Below, piece by piece: positions 14,805-25,963 of a stretch of 37,191 bases of DNA (positions within the stretch are counted from its first letter, which is position 1; every line of letters starts with the position of its first letter). A program made the translations under genes and the position numbers. The notes under the pieces were generated by a model, which was not told the DNA's origin, ran no database searches, and was given only the letters and a program-made list of their open reading frames with translations. This stretch comes from Nonomuraea deserti (GTDB lineage: Bacteria; Actinomycetota; Actinomycetes; Streptosporangiales; Streptosporangiaceae), in NCBI RefSeq assembly GCF_004348685.1, contig NZ_SMKO01000086.1, forward strand, positions 1 to 37,191, given 5' to 3'.

Positions 14805-16685
14805 ATGCCGCGTCTCACCCTGGATGATCTCTACCGCTTCGCCGTACCCTCCGATCCCTGCCTGCGCCCCGACGGGGGCGCGGTCGCGTACACGCTGACC
14901 ACCGTCGACCGGGACGCCGACGAGAACCGCACGGAGGTCTGGCTCGCCGCGCCCGGCGATCCTCCGCGCAGGCTGGCCGGCGGGAGCGCGGCCCGGTGGT
15001 CGCCGGACGGGCGGACGCTGGCGTTCCTGCGGCCCGTGGACGGCAGGCCGCAGATCCACCTGCTCCCCATGGGCGGCGGCGAGCCGGCCCCGCTCACCTC
15101 GGCGGCGCTGGGAGCGGGGGCGCCGCGCTGGTCGCCGGACGGCACCCGCATCGCGTTCAGCGCCCCGGTGGGACCCGGCGGGCAGGCCCCCGATCCGGAC
15201 GCGCCGGTGGTGGCCGACCGGCTGGAGTACAAGGCGGACGGCACGGGGCTGCTGCGCGGGATGAGCGCGCACCTGTTCGTGGTGGACGTGGCGAGCGGGG
15301 AGACGACCCAGGTCACCGAGGGCGACTTCTTCGCGGGGGAGCCGTCGTGGGGTCCGGACGGGACGCGGCTGGCGTTCGTCGCGGACATGGAGGCCCATCG
15401 CGACCTCGAGGTGGGCGGCGCCGTCCACACCGTGGAGCTGGGCGGGGGGCTCGGCGGGGAGCCGCGGCGGCTGACCGGTCCCGAGCTCATCTGCACCGGA
15501 GTGTGGTGGCTGGGCGATCGGCTGGTCGTCACCGGCATGAAGGGCGGCCCCGTCGGGCACGTACGGCTCTTCACGCTCGCCCCCGGCGGCGGCCCCGAGG
15601 AGGTCGAGACGGGGCTGGACCGCAACGTCATGACCGGGGCCCCCGGCTACCCCGGCGCCGTCCCCGCCCTCCTCTCCGGCGACGGAGACGACCTGGTGTT
15701 CTGCGTCCGCGACCGCGGCTGCTCCCACCTCTACCGCGCCACCGGCGAGAGGCTGGTGCCCGAGGAGGCGAGCGTGTCGGGGGCGAGCGTGGCGGCCGGC
15801 CTGATCGCGTACGTGGCCGCGACCCCCCACAGCGCCGGCGACGTCTACCTCGGCCGGCCGGGAGAGACCCCGGCGCGGCTCACCGACCACGCGCTCGACG
15901 GCGTCGAACTGTTCACGCCGGCCCGCCGCACGTTCACCGCCCCCGACGGCACCCCCGTCGAGGGTTTCGTGCTGCGGGACGAGAACGCCGCCACCCCCGG
16001 CCCGCTCCTGCTCGACGTGCACGGCGGCCCGCACAACGCCTGGGCCCCCGTGCTCGACGGCTTCCACCTCTACCACCAGGCGCTGGCAGCCAGGGGCTGG
16101 ACGGTGCTCGCGCTCAACCCGCGCGCCAGCGACGGCTACGGCGAGGACTTCTACACCGCGGCCGTCGGCGCCTGGGGGCTGGCCGACGCCCAGGACTTCC
16201 TCGCCGCCGTCGACACGCTGATCGAGGAGAACGTCGCCGATCCCGACCGGCTGGCCGTCACCGGCTACAGCTACGGCGGCTACATGACGTGCTGGCTGAC
16301 GGGCCACACCGGGCGCTTCAAGGCCGCGATCCCGGGCGGGTGCGTGAGCGACCTGACCAGCCTGGCCGGCACCTCGGACCTGGGACATGTGATGAAGGTG
16401 CACGAATGGGCCGGCGACCTCGCGGCCCAGTCGCCGATCACGTACGTGTCCGAGGTCGGCACCCCCACGCTCCTCCTGCACGGCGAGAGCGACGACCGCT
16501 GCCCGATCGGCCAGTCGGAGCAGTGGTTCGCCGCGCTGCGCGAGCGGCGCGTGCCCGTCCGGCTGGTGCGCTACCCCGGCGCCAGTCACCTGTTCATCCT
16601 GAACGGCCGGCCCTCACACCGGTACGACTACAACGAAAGGATCATCACGTGGCTGGAGCAATGGGTCAGCGGCTCCCCGAGCTGA
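14805..16685 (+). CDS. S9-family serine peptidase (acylaminoacyl-peptidase/prolyl-oligopeptidase type)
   Basis: 626 residues. The N-terminal beta-propeller uses TolB-like blades (ARWSPDGRTLAF, PRWSPDGTRIAF, PSWGPDGTRLAF). The C-terminal alpha/beta hydrolase has Ser489 in GYSYGGYM, Asp about 562 in GESDDRC and His595 in GASHLF, with LLDVHGGPH forming the oxyanion loop. No signal peptide is seen, so it is probably cytosolic and cleaves short or N-blocked peptides. I chose ATG 14805 because the conserved N-terminus starts PRLTLDDLYRF and a TACGGT -10-like hexamer sits 6 nt before it; ATG 14781 in frame is the alternative. It overlaps the serine hydrolase gene by 37 bp. Confidence 0.87.
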   Translation: MPRLTLDDLYRFAVPSDPCLRPDGGAVAYTLTTVDRDADENRTEVWLAAPGDPPRRLAGGSAARWSPDGRTLAFLRPVDGRPQIHLLPMGGGEPAPLTSAALGAGAPRWSPDGTRIAFSAPVGPGGQAPDPDAPVVADRLEYKADGTGLLRGMSAHLFVVDVASGETTQVTEGDFFAGEPSWGPDGTRLAFVADMEAHRDLEVGGAVHTVELGGGLGGEPRRLTGPELICTGVWWLGDRLVVTGMKGGPVGHVRLFTLAPGGGPEEVETGLDRNVMTGAPGYPGAVPALLSGDGDDLVFCVRDRGCSHLYRATGERLVPEEASVSGASVAAGLIAYVAATPHSAGDVYLGRPGETPARLTDHALDGVELFTPARRTFTAPDGTPVEGFVLRDENAATPGPLLLDVHGGPHNAWAPVLDGFHLYHQALAARGWTVLALNPRASDGYGEDFYTAAVGAWGLADAQDFLAAVDTLIEENVADPDRLAVTGYSYGGYMTCWLTGHTGRFKAAIPGGCVSDLTSLAGTSDLGHVMKVHEWAGDLAAQSPITYVSEVGTPTLLLHGESDDRCPIGQSEQWFAALRERRVPVRLVRYPGASHLFILNGRPSHRYDYNERIITWLEQWVSGSPS

Positions 16686-17977
16686 TCGCTCAGTACGAGG
16701 TGCCCGGCGCGGCGCTGGCGTACCTGCACGAGGGAGAGCTGCACGAGTTCGCCGCGGGCACGCTCAACGCCGCCACCGGCGTCGAGGCGACCCCGGACGC
16801 GCTCTACCAGATCGGCTCGGTCACCAAGGTGTGGACCGCCACCCTGCTCATGCGGCTGATCGAGCGGGGCCGCCTGACGCTGGACACCACGGTGGCGGAG
16901 GTGCTGCCGGAGTTCAAGGTCGCCGACGCCGAGGTCACCAAGGCCGTCACCATCAGGCACCTGCTCTCCCACACCAGCGGCATCGACGGCGACCTGTTCC
17001 TCGACACCGGCCGCGGCGACGACTGCGTCGAGAAGTACGTGGAGGCGTGTGCCGACCTGACCCAGAACCACCCGCTCGGCGGCACCCAGTCCTACTGCAA
17101 CGCCGGGTTCGTCATCGCGGGCCGCGTCGTGGAGCGCCTGACCGGCGAGCGCTGGGACGACGCGCTCAGGAAGGAGATCGTCGAGCCGCTCGGCCTCACC
17201 CACACCTTGACCCTGCCCGAGGACGTGCTGCGCTTCCGCGCCGCGATGGGCCACGTGGACGGCGGCGCGCCGGCTCCGGTGTGGGGGCTCATGCGCTCGG
17301 CCGGCCCGGCCGGGCTCATCTGCGCCCGCCCCGCCGACGTGGTCGCCTTCGCCGGCGCCCACCTGCGCACGACCGGGGAGGGCGGGCTGCTCGACGACCC
17401 GCGGGCCATGTGGGAGCCGCAGATCGACATCCCCAACCCGCACACCCTGGGCAGGCAGTGGGGCATCGGCTGGATCCTGGACGAGTGGGACGGGCAGCGC
17501 GTCATCTCCCACGGCGGCAACACCATCGGCCAGCACGCCATGCTCTGGGCCGTGCCCGGCACCGGCACCATCGTGTGCGTCACCGCCAACGGCGGCCACT
17601 CCAACCCCTTCACCCGCGCACTGGCCACGGAACTGTTCGCCGAGCTCGACGGCCTGACCGTGCCCCCACTGCCGCAGCCGCCCGACCAGGACCCGGACGT
17701 GGACGCCGACCGCTACACCGGCGTCTACGAGCGGGTGGGCGCCCGCATCACGGTGTCGATGCGCGACGGGAGGCCCTGGCTGCGGTACGAGGCCACGGGG
17801 GCGCTGGCCGCCCTGCAGAAGGAGCCGGAGGAGTGCGAGCTGGTGCCCGTGGACGACGTCACGTTCGTGTGCCGGATGGGCGGCTCGCCCGACTGGGCGT
17901 CCGTGGTGTTCTACGAGCTGCCCGACGGCTCCCCGTACGTGCACATGGGCGCCCGAGCCACCCCGAAGACCGGCTGA
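16649..17977 (+). CDS. Class C beta-lactamase-related serine hydrolase (D-aminopeptidase/esterase type)
   Basis: 442 residues. GTG 16649 has AAAGG exactly 8 nt upstream, whereas ATG 16661 has no usable site, so the gene starts inside the 3' end of the S9 gene. The active site has SVTK (Ser57, Lys60) and YCN (Tyr149-Asn151), with HGGN later serving as the third motif. A C-terminal lipocalin-like segment (DADRYTGVYERVGARITV) is typical of family members acting as D-amino-acid amidases, D,D-peptidases or esterases. There is no signal peptide. Coupled to a peptidase and followed by a peptide importer, a role in cutting imported peptides, perhaps with D-residues, is plausible but unproved. Confidence 0.82.
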   Translation: MAGAMGQRLPELIAQYEVPGAALAYLHEGELHEFAAGTLNAATGVEATPDALYQIGSVTKVWTATLLMRLIERGRLTLDTTVAEVLPEFKVADAEVTKAVTIRHLLSHTSGIDGDLFLDTGRGDDCVEKYVEACADLTQNHPLGGTQSYCNAGFVIAGRVVERLTGERWDDALRKEIVEPLGLTHTLTLPEDVLRFRAAMGHVDGGAPAPVWGLMRSAGPAGLICARPADVVAFAGAHLRTTGEGGLLDDPRAMWEPQIDIPNPHTLGRQWGIGWILDEWDGQRVISHGGNTIGQHAMLWAVPGTGTIVCVTANGGHSNPFTRALATELFAELDGLTVPPLPQPPDQDPDVDADRYTGVYERVGARITVSMRDGRPWLRYEATGALAALQKEPEECELVPVDDVTFVCRMGGSPDWASVVFYELPDGSPYVHMGARATPKTG

Positions 17978-18048
17978 GGGGGCGGGATGGACCTGCGGGA
18001 CAGGCCCGGCGAGGCGGCCCGCGCGCACGGCGTGCCCGGGTGATCTCC

Positions 18049-18068
18049 ATTATCGTGGATTATCGTGA
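18049..18068 (+). promoter_or_regulatory. Tandem 10-bp direct repeat at the pucR-family start
   Basis: ATTATCGTGG and ATTATCGTGA are adjacent, one helical turn apart. Each contains TATCGT, a TANNNT -10-like hexamer, and the second ends 6 nt before ATG 18073. This suggests a duplicated leaderless -10 or an autoregulatory site. No -35 is obvious. Confidence 0.4.
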
Positions 18069-18072
18069 TCGG

Positions 18073-19668
18073 ATGAGGGATCGTCCGCGTGCCAGTCTCG
18101 GGCGCATCCTCCACGACCTCGGCACCACGTTGCTCGACGTCGCCGCGTCACCCGGTGACCTCGACACCGAGGTCACCGGCGTGCACATCTACGACCCGCT
18201 CGACGAGCTGATCGTCCCGCCCGGCGGGATCCTGCTCGCCGTCGGCGTGCAGCGCGCGGACGACATCTGCGCCCTGGTCGAGCGGGCCGGGCAGGCCGCC
18301 GGCGTCGTCGTCAAGCTGCCCGTCGACGTGGACGAGCGGGTGCGGGCCGTGGTGCTGGAGACAGGCGTGGCCGTGCTCGGGCTCACCAGGGCGGCCTCCT
18401 GGTCGCAGGTCGCCGCGCTGCTGCGCTCGCTGCTGGCCGAGGGCGACCTGGCCGAGCCGGGGGAGGGGCCGCCTGACGACCTGTTCTCCCTGGCCAACGC
18501 CGTCTGCGCGCTGCTGGACGCGCCCGTCACGATCGAGGACAGGTCGTCGCGGGTGCTCGCCTACTCCGGCCGCCAGGACGAGGCCGACCAGGGCCGCGTC
18601 GAGACCGTGCTCGGCCGCCAGGTCCCCGACCGCTACCTGCGCATGCTCGACGAACACGGCTTCTTCAAGCAGCTCTACCAGAGCCGCGAGCCCGTCTACA
18701 TGGAGCTCGACGACGAGAACGTCATCAACCGGGTCGCCGTCGCGGTCCGCACCGGCGACGAGATCCTGGGCTCCATCTGGGTGGCCGTGCACGAGCCGCT
18801 CAGCGAGCAGCGGCAGCGCGCGCTCGCCGACGCCGCCAAGATCGTGGCGCTGCAGCTGCTGCGCGAGCGGGCCGGGGCCGACACCCGGCGGCGGCTCCGC
18901 GCCGACCTGCTGTCCACCGTGCTGGCCGGCGGCACCGACTCGGCCGAGGCGGCCGAGCGGCTCGGCATCGCCACCCGCCTGTGCGTGCTGGCCGCCCAGC
19001 TGACCGGCGACTCCGCCGCCGACCCCGCACGCGGCGAGAGCGATGGGCAGCGCTTCTGCGACGCGCTCGCGCTGCACGTCGGCGCCATCCATCCCAAGGC
19101 CGCCGCCGCGCTCGTCGGCTCCGTCGCGTACGCGGTGCTGCCCCTGCAGCCGGGCGGGCCCGACAGCAGCGGGGAGGAGGCGCGGGCCGTACGCGTGGCC
19201 GAGAGCTTCCTGGCCAGGGTCGGGCCCCGGCACGCCGCCAACATCGGCGCGGGCCGCCTGGCGCTCAACCTGTCGCACGTCGCCAGGTCGCGCGCGGACG
19301 CCGACCGCGCGCTGCGCGTGCTGCGCGCCCGCGGCGCCACCGGCCAGGTCGCCGGGTACACCTCCGTGCACTTCGAGTCGCTGCTCCTCCAGGTCGCCGA
19401 CGTGGCCGCCGCGGAGGAGCAGGCCCCCACCGGCCCCTACCAGCGGCTGCTCGACCACGACGCGGAGCACGGCACCGAGCTGAGCGCCACGCTGCGGGCG
19501 TACCTGGACGCGTTCGGCGACGTCAACGCCGCCTGCGCCCAGGTCCACGTGCACGCCAACACCTTCCGCTACCGGCTCAAGCGGCTCGTCGAGATCAGCG
19601 GCCTCGACCTGTCGGACCCCGACGCCCGGCTCACGGTGATGCTGCAGATGCGGATCTTCGGCCGCTAG
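18073..19668 (+). CDS. PucR-family transcriptional regulator
   Basis: 531 residues. The N-terminal PucR-type domain (VHIYDPLDELIVPPGGILLAVGV) is followed by a GGDEF-like/GAF-like middle and the C-terminal PucR helix-turn-helix (DVNAACAQVHVHANTFRYRLKRL). The family activates purine, amino-acid or peptide catabolism genes in response to an effector. The next gene, 98 bp downstream on the same strand, begins an oligopeptide importer, its likely target. ATG 18073 lies right after a TATCGT hexamer; a GTG at 18041 is in frame but lacks a ribosome site. Confidence 0.87.
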   Translation: MRDRPRASLGRILHDLGTTLLDVAASPGDLDTEVTGVHIYDPLDELIVPPGGILLAVGVQRADDICALVERAGQAAGVVVKLPVDVDERVRAVVLETGVAVLGLTRAASWSQVAALLRSLLAEGDLAEPGEGPPDDLFSLANAVCALLDAPVTIEDRSSRVLAYSGRQDEADQGRVETVLGRQVPDRYLRMLDEHGFFKQLYQSREPVYMELDDENVINRVAVAVRTGDEILGSIWVAVHEPLSEQRQRALADAAKIVALQLLRERAGADTRRRLRADLLSTVLAGGTDSAEAAERLGIATRLCVLAAQLTGDSAADPARGESDGQRFCDALALHVGAIHPKAAAALVGSVAYAVLPLQPGGPDSSGEEARAVRVAESFLARVGPRHAANIGAGRLALNLSHVARSRADADRALRVLRARGATGQVAGYTSVHFESLLLQVADVAAAEEQAPTGPYQRLLDHDAEHGTELSATLRAYLDAFGDVNAACAQVHVHANTFRYRLKRLVEISGLDLSDPDARLTVMLQMRIFGR

Positions 19669-19677
19669 CACGAGGCC

Positions 19678-19700
19678 GCCCGGCTTTTTCGTCACCGGGC
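19678..19700 (+). terminator. Weak hairpin after the PucR gene
   Basis: GCCCGG and CCGGGC with an 11-nt loop containing five T lie 10 bp past the stop. It may be an attenuating terminator between the regulator and the importer genes. Confidence 0.3.
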
Positions 19701-19766
19701 ACGAAGCACCGGGCCCGGCGAGGGGCGAAGGTGGTGCACACCCCCCACGCTCGACGGGAGTCCCCC

Positions 19767-21350
19767 ATGAGAAAACCGGCAGCTGCGGCTCTCACCTCGC
19801 TCGCCCTGCTCGCCGCCGGCTGCGGAGGCGCCGGCGGCGAGGGCGCCGGCGACGGTGCGCCGGCCAGGGGCGGCACGTTCACCTACGCGATCTCGGCCGA
19901 CCCCGGCGGCCTCGACCCCGCCATGGGCGTGCTCTCGATCACGAACACCACGCTCTCGCTCGCGTACGACACGCTCGTCACCGCATCCGACGACGGCAAG
20001 ATCGTGCCCAGGCTGGCCGAGAAGTGGGAGGTCAAGCCCGACAGCGCCACGTTCACCCTGCGCAAGGGCGTCACCTGCTCCGACGGGGCCCCGCTGACCG
20101 CCTCCGACGTCGCCGACAGCGTCAACCACATCACCGACCCCGCCACGAAGTCGCCCATCTACGGCGTGCTGGTGCCCACCGGGATGAAGGCCACCGCCGA
20201 CGACGCGGCGGGCACGGTGACGCTGTCCATGCCGGAGCCGTTCAGCTTCATCCTGGAGAGCGCCCGGTCGCTGTTCATCGTGTGCGGCAAGGGCGTCAAG
20301 GATCGCTCGCTGCTGGCCCGCGGGACCTCCGGCTCCGGCCCGTACCAGCTGACCGAGGCGGTGCCCAGCGACCTCTACACGTTCAAGGTGCGCAGGGAGT
20401 ACGCCTGGGGCCCCGGCGGCGCGACCGCCGCCGACCTGCCCGAGACCGTCGTACTCAAGGTCGTCCCGAACGAGCAGACCGCCGCCAACCTGCTCATCTC
20501 CGGCACCATCAACGGCGCGACCGTCTACGGCCCCGACCGGGCCCGCCTGGAGGCCACGCCCGGCGTGGTCAAGAAGGTCGTCCCCTTCACCAACGGCCAG
20601 TACTTCTACCACCAGGGCGACGACAGGCCCGCGCACGACCCGGACGTGCGCAAGGCGCTCACCCAGGCCGTCAACCTCAAGGAGCTGGCCGGCATCGCCT
20701 CCAGCGGCAACGGCAGGCCGGCCACGGGGCTCGTCATGGAGCCGCGCCCCTGCAAGGGCGACTCGGTCACCGGGCACGTCCCCGCCCACGACGCGGCGGC
20801 CGCCGCGGCCGCCCTGGACGCGGCCGGCTGGAAGGCGGGGCCCGACGGGGTGCGGGTCAAGGACGGCAAGCGGCTGACGCTGCGGCTGATGTACGCCACC
20901 ACGCGCGGGGCCGGGGTGCAGGCCGCGGTCGAGTACCTGGGCCAGGCCTGGCGCAAGGTGGGGGCCGAGGTGAAGCTGAACGGCATCATCGACGCCAAGC
21001 TCTCGGAGTCGCTCAACGCCACCCAGGACTGGGACGTCGTCTGGCTCCCCATCGGGGTTTCCCTGCCCTCCCAGCTCATCGGCTTCCTGTCCGGCCCGGC
21101 CGCGCCCAAGGGGGCCAACTTCGCCCACCTGGACAACAAGCGCTACGAGTCGCTCATCGCCGAGGCCGGGCTGCTGCCGTCGGCCGAGGGCTGCGACCAG
21201 TGGCTCGAGGCGGAGTCCGCCCTGTTCGAGGCCGCCGACCTGGTGCCGGTGGTGGAGAACACGGTGCTGCACGCGGCCAAGGGGGCCACGTACGACATGC
21301 AGGCAGGGGAGTTCGTGCCCACCTCGATCAGGCTCACCCAGGGAGGCTGA
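19767..21350 (+). CDS. Oligopeptide ABC transporter substrate-binding lipoprotein (SBP_bac_5)
   Basis: 527 residues. A lipoprotein signal peptide (RKPAAAALTSLALLAAGC) places the acylated Cys at residue 19. The family-5 body is clear: TFTYAISADPGGLDPAMG, LAYDTLVTASDDGKIVPRLAEKWEV, FTLRKGVTCSDGAPLTASDV, GSGPYQLTE. ATG 19767 has GGGAG 6 nt upstream. It anchors on the outer membrane face and hands peptides or similar ligands to the two permease segments that follow. The stop abuts the permease GTG directly. Confidence 0.92.
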   Translation: MRKPAAAALTSLALLAAGCGGAGGEGAGDGAPARGGTFTYAISADPGGLDPAMGVLSITNTTLSLAYDTLVTASDDGKIVPRLAEKWEVKPDSATFTLRKGVTCSDGAPLTASDVADSVNHITDPATKSPIYGVLVPTGMKATADDAAGTVTLSMPEPFSFILESARSLFIVCGKGVKDRSLLARGTSGSGPYQLTEAVPSDLYTFKVRREYAWGPGGATAADLPETVVLKVVPNEQTAANLLISGTINGATVYGPDRARLEATPGVVKKVVPFTNGQYFYHQGDDRPAHDPDVRKALTQAVNLKELAGIASSGNGRPATGLVMEPRPCKGDSVTGHVPAHDAAAAAAALDAAGWKAGPDGVRVKDGKRLTLRLMYATTRGAGVQAAVEYLGQAWRKVGAEVKLNGIIDAKLSESLNATQDWDVVWLPIGVSLPSQLIGFLSGPAAPKGANFAHLDNKRYESLIAEAGLLPSAEGCDQWLEAESALFEAADLVPVVENTVLHAAKGATYDMQAGEFVPTSIRLTQGG

Positions 21351-22393
21351 GTGCCCGACACCAGCGGCCTCGAGACGCCCGGGACCGTCACCGGCCCGCC
21401 GTTCCCCCCGCCCGGCCGCGCACCCGAGGCGGTCCGGCGGGCGGCGCGGCGCAGGGCGCGGGTCGTGGTGCGGCGGGCGGTGCGGTTCGCCGTGTCGCTG
21501 GCCGTGCTGCTGGCCGCCTCCTTCGCGATGATCCACCTCATCCCCGGCGACCCGGTGCGCACGGCGCTCGGACCGACCGCCCCGGTGGAGCTGGTGGAGG
21601 CGCGCCGGGCGGCGCTCGGCCTGGACCGCCCGCTCCCGGAGCAGTTCGCGACCTACGTGACCAACGTCCTGTCCGGAAATCTCGGGACCTCGTTCATCAC
21701 CAGCGAGCCCGTCGGCGAGGTCATCGCCGCCCGGCTGCCCAACACCCTGGCCCTCGCCCTCCTCGCCACCCTCCTCGCCCTGCCGGCGGGCGTCCCGCTC
21801 GGCATGTGGGCGGCCGTCCGCACCCAGAACGGCCGCAACCGCGGCTCCGAGCTGACCTTCGGCTCCGTCACCGGCACCGCCGTGGCCGTCCCCGAGTTCC
21901 TGTACGCGATCGGCCTCGTGTCCGCCTTCGCCATCGGCCTCGGCTGGTTCCCGCCCGCGGGCAAGGCCGGGCCGATCACGTACGTGCTGCCCGTGCTCGC
22001 CCTCGCGGCCGGCCCCGTCGCCATGATCGCCCGCATCGCCCGCGTGGAGACCCTGCGCGAGCTGGGCAAGGACTACGTGCGCCTGGCCAGGGCCAAACGC
22101 CTGCCCGCGCGCCGGCTGCACCTGCGGCACGTGCTGCCCAACACGCTCACCGCGACCCTGACCGTGTGCGGGCTGCTGCTGACCTCGCTCATCGCCGGCA
22201 GCGTGCTCGTCGAGTTCGTCTTCGCCTGGCCCGGGCTCGGTCTGAAGATCGTCGAGTCGATCACGCAGAAGGACTACCCGGTCGCCCAGGGCGTGATCCT
22301 CGTCTACGGCGCGATCGTGCTAGTCGTGAACCTGGCCGTCGACCTCCTGCTCGGCGCCCTCGACCCCACCTCTGAGATCAGGGAGCAGTCCTG

Positions 22394-22394
<1 letters not shown>
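21351..22394 (+). CDS. ABC transporter permease, DppB/OppB type
   Basis: 347 residues. A Pro/Arg-rich cytoplasmic N-terminus leads to the first membrane helix (about 45-62, FAVSLAVLLAASFAMIHLIPGDP) and the rest of the six-helix core. The EAA-type loop reads LGKDYVRLARAKRLPARRLHLRHVLPN. GTG 21351 follows the previous TGA without a gap, with GGGAGG 4 nt upstream. The stop overlaps the next ATG by one base (TGATG). Confidence 0.9.
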
Positions 22395-24195
<1,801 letters not shown>

Positions 24196-24199
<4 letters not shown>

Positions 24200-24873
24200 T
24201 CATCAAGAACCTGACGGTGCGGTTCGGCGACTTCACCGCCGTCGACGACGTCACGCTGGAGGTCCCCGACGGCCAGGTCGTCGGGCTCGTCGGCGAGTCG
24301 GGATCCGGCAAGTCGTCGCTGGCCAGGGCCGTCTGCGGGCTCGTGCCGTACACGGGGAGCATCGAGGGCGCCCGCCGCGTGCAGATGGTGTTCCAGGACC
24401 CGTACGCGTCGCTGAACCCCCGCATGAGGGTCGGCGACACCGTCGCGGAGGGCATCAGGGCCCGCGACCGCGACAGCGAGGTGAAACGGCTGCTCGAACT
24501 CGTGCGCCTGCCCGCGGAGGTGGCCGGCCGCTACCCGCGCGAGCTGTCCGGCGGGCAGCGGCAGCGCGTCGCGATCGCCCGCGCCCTCGGCGGCGACCCC
24601 GGCCTGCTGGTCGCCGACGAGATCACCAGCTCGCTCGACGTGTCGGTGCAGGGCGCCGTGCTCAACCTCGTCCGCGGGCTCCGCGACGAGCTGGGCCTGC
24701 CGATGGTGTTCATCTCGCACAACCTGGCCGTGGTCAGGTACGTCGCCGACGTGGTCGCCGTCATGCACCAGGGCCGGCTGGTCGAGGCGGGCCCCACGGA
24801 GCAGGTCGTCGGCGAGCCCGCGCACGACTACACGCGCGCCCTGCTGGCCGCGGTGCCCCGGCTCAGAGGGTGA
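24196..24873 (+). CDS. ABC transporter ATPase, DppF/OppF type, short form
   Basis: 225 residues from ATG 24196, whose ATGA overlaps the previous stop; GGGAGG lies 4 nt upstream. Walker A GESGSGKS, Q-loop FQDPYASLNP, signature LSGGQRQR, Walker B LLVADEITSSLD and H-loop FISHNLAVV are all present. Walker B has ITSSLD where the family usually has PTSALD. It lacks the C-terminal cysteine-rich extension of full-length OppF. The last 11 bp overlap the 3' end of the convergent racemase-family gene. Confidence 0.9.
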
Positions 24874-25963
24874 TCCACTCCGTGGCCGTGGTCACCTCGT
24901 CGAGCACGGCCGGGATCGGCTCGACGCCGAGACCCGGACCGGCCGGCACCGCGAGGTGCCCGTCCACCAGCTCGAACGGTTCGGTGATGTCGGTCGCGTA
25001 GTAGCGGCGCGACCCCGAGGTGTCACCCGGCAGGGTGAACCCGGGCAGCGCCGCCAGCGCCACGTTCGCCGCCCGGCCGAGCCCGGTCTCCAGCATGCCT
25101 CCGCACCACACCGCGACGCCGCTGGCCCGGCACAGGTCGTGGATGCGCCGCGCCTCCAGGTAGCCGCCGATCCGGCCCGGCTTGACGTTGATGATCGAGC
25201 ACGAGCCGAGCGCGATCGCCGCCGCGGCGTGCTCGGCCGACTCGATCGACTCGTCCAGGCAGATCGGCGTCGTGAGCTGCTCGGCCAGCTTGGCGTGCTG
25301 CACCAGGTCGTCGTTGGCCAGCGGCTGCTCGATCAGCAGCAGGTCGAACGCGTCGAGCCGGGCCAGCCGCCGGGCGTCGGTCAGGGAGTAGGCGGCGTTC
25401 GCGTCGACCTGGAGCAGCACGTCGTCGCCGAACCGCTCGCGCACCGCCCTGACCGGCTCGACGTCCCAGCCGGGCTCGATCTTCAGCTTGATGCGGACGT
25501 ACCCCTCGTCCAGGTAGCCCGCCACCGCGTCGAGGAGCTGCGGGATCGAGTCCATGATGCCGACCGACACCCCGCACGGCACCCGGGTGCGCGACGCGCC
25601 GAGGAAGCGGCCGAACGACTCGCCCGCCGCCCTCAGCTGCGCGTCCAGCACCGCCGTCTCCACCGCCGCCTTGGCCATGCGGTGGCCCTTGATCGGCTCC
25701 AGGGCGCGGGCCACGCCCTGCGCGTCGACGTTCGACGGCAACGCGGGCAGCAGGAACCGGCGGATCACCTCGGCCGCGCCGTCGACGTACTCGGAGGAAT
25801 AGAGCGGCTCCGACATCGCCACGCACTCGGCCCAGCCCTCGGCGTCCGGCGTCACGACCCTGACCAGCAGGACGTCGCGGGACGTCTCGGTGCCGAACGA
25901 GGTGCGGAACGGCGCCACCAGCGGCATCGCGATCCGGCGCAGCTCAACTCCAGTGATCTTCAC
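24863..25963 (-). CDS. Enolase-superfamily N-acylamino-acid racemase / o-succinylbenzoate synthase
   Basis: 366 residues. The muconate-cycloisomerase-type active site is complete: Lys159 and Lys161 (RIKLKI), Asp187 (QVDANAAY), Glu212 (IEQPL), Asp237 (CLDESI) and Lys261 (NVKPGRIGG), with WCGGMLETGLGRAAN near the C-terminus. These positions match N-acylamino-acid racemases of Amycolatopsis type, which can also have OSBS activity. No other menaquinone gene is present, while the upstream GNAT gene overlaps by 4 bp (GTGA). This favours N-succinylamino-acid racemase in D-amino-acid to L-amino-acid conversion. GTG 25963 has GGAG 6-7 nt upstream. MenC function cannot be excluded. Confidence 0.85.
   Translation of the reverse strand: MKITGVELRRIAMPLVAPFRTSFGTETSRDVLLVRVVTPDAEGWAECVAMSEPLYSSEYVDGAAEVIRRFLLPALPSNVDAQGVARALEPIKGHRMAKAAVETAVLDAQLRAAGESFGRFLGASRTRVPCGVSVGIMDSIPQLLDAVAGYLDEGYVRIKLKIEPGWDVEPVRAVRERFGDDVLLQVDANAAYSLTDARRLARLDAFDLLLIEQPLANDDLVQHAKLAEQLTTPICLDESIESAEHAAAAIALGSCSIINVKPGRIGGYLEARRIHDLCRASGVAVWCGGMLETGLGRAANVALAALPGFTLPGDTSGSRRYYATDITEPFELVDGHLAVPAGPGLGVEPIPAVLDEVTTATEWITL

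Noticed and set aside
14996..16648. Long N-terminal extension of the serine hydrolase
   Set aside because: It is the S9 gene read in another frame; the hydrolase fold begins just after 16649.
16831..18072. Long N-terminal extension of the PucR regulator
   Set aside because: It is the serine hydrolase gene read out of frame. The PucR domain starts after 18073.
24863..25963. Dedicated menaquinone MenC
   Set aside because: Sequence alone cannot separate it from NSAR, but no men gene is near and the GNAT coupling favours the racemase role.
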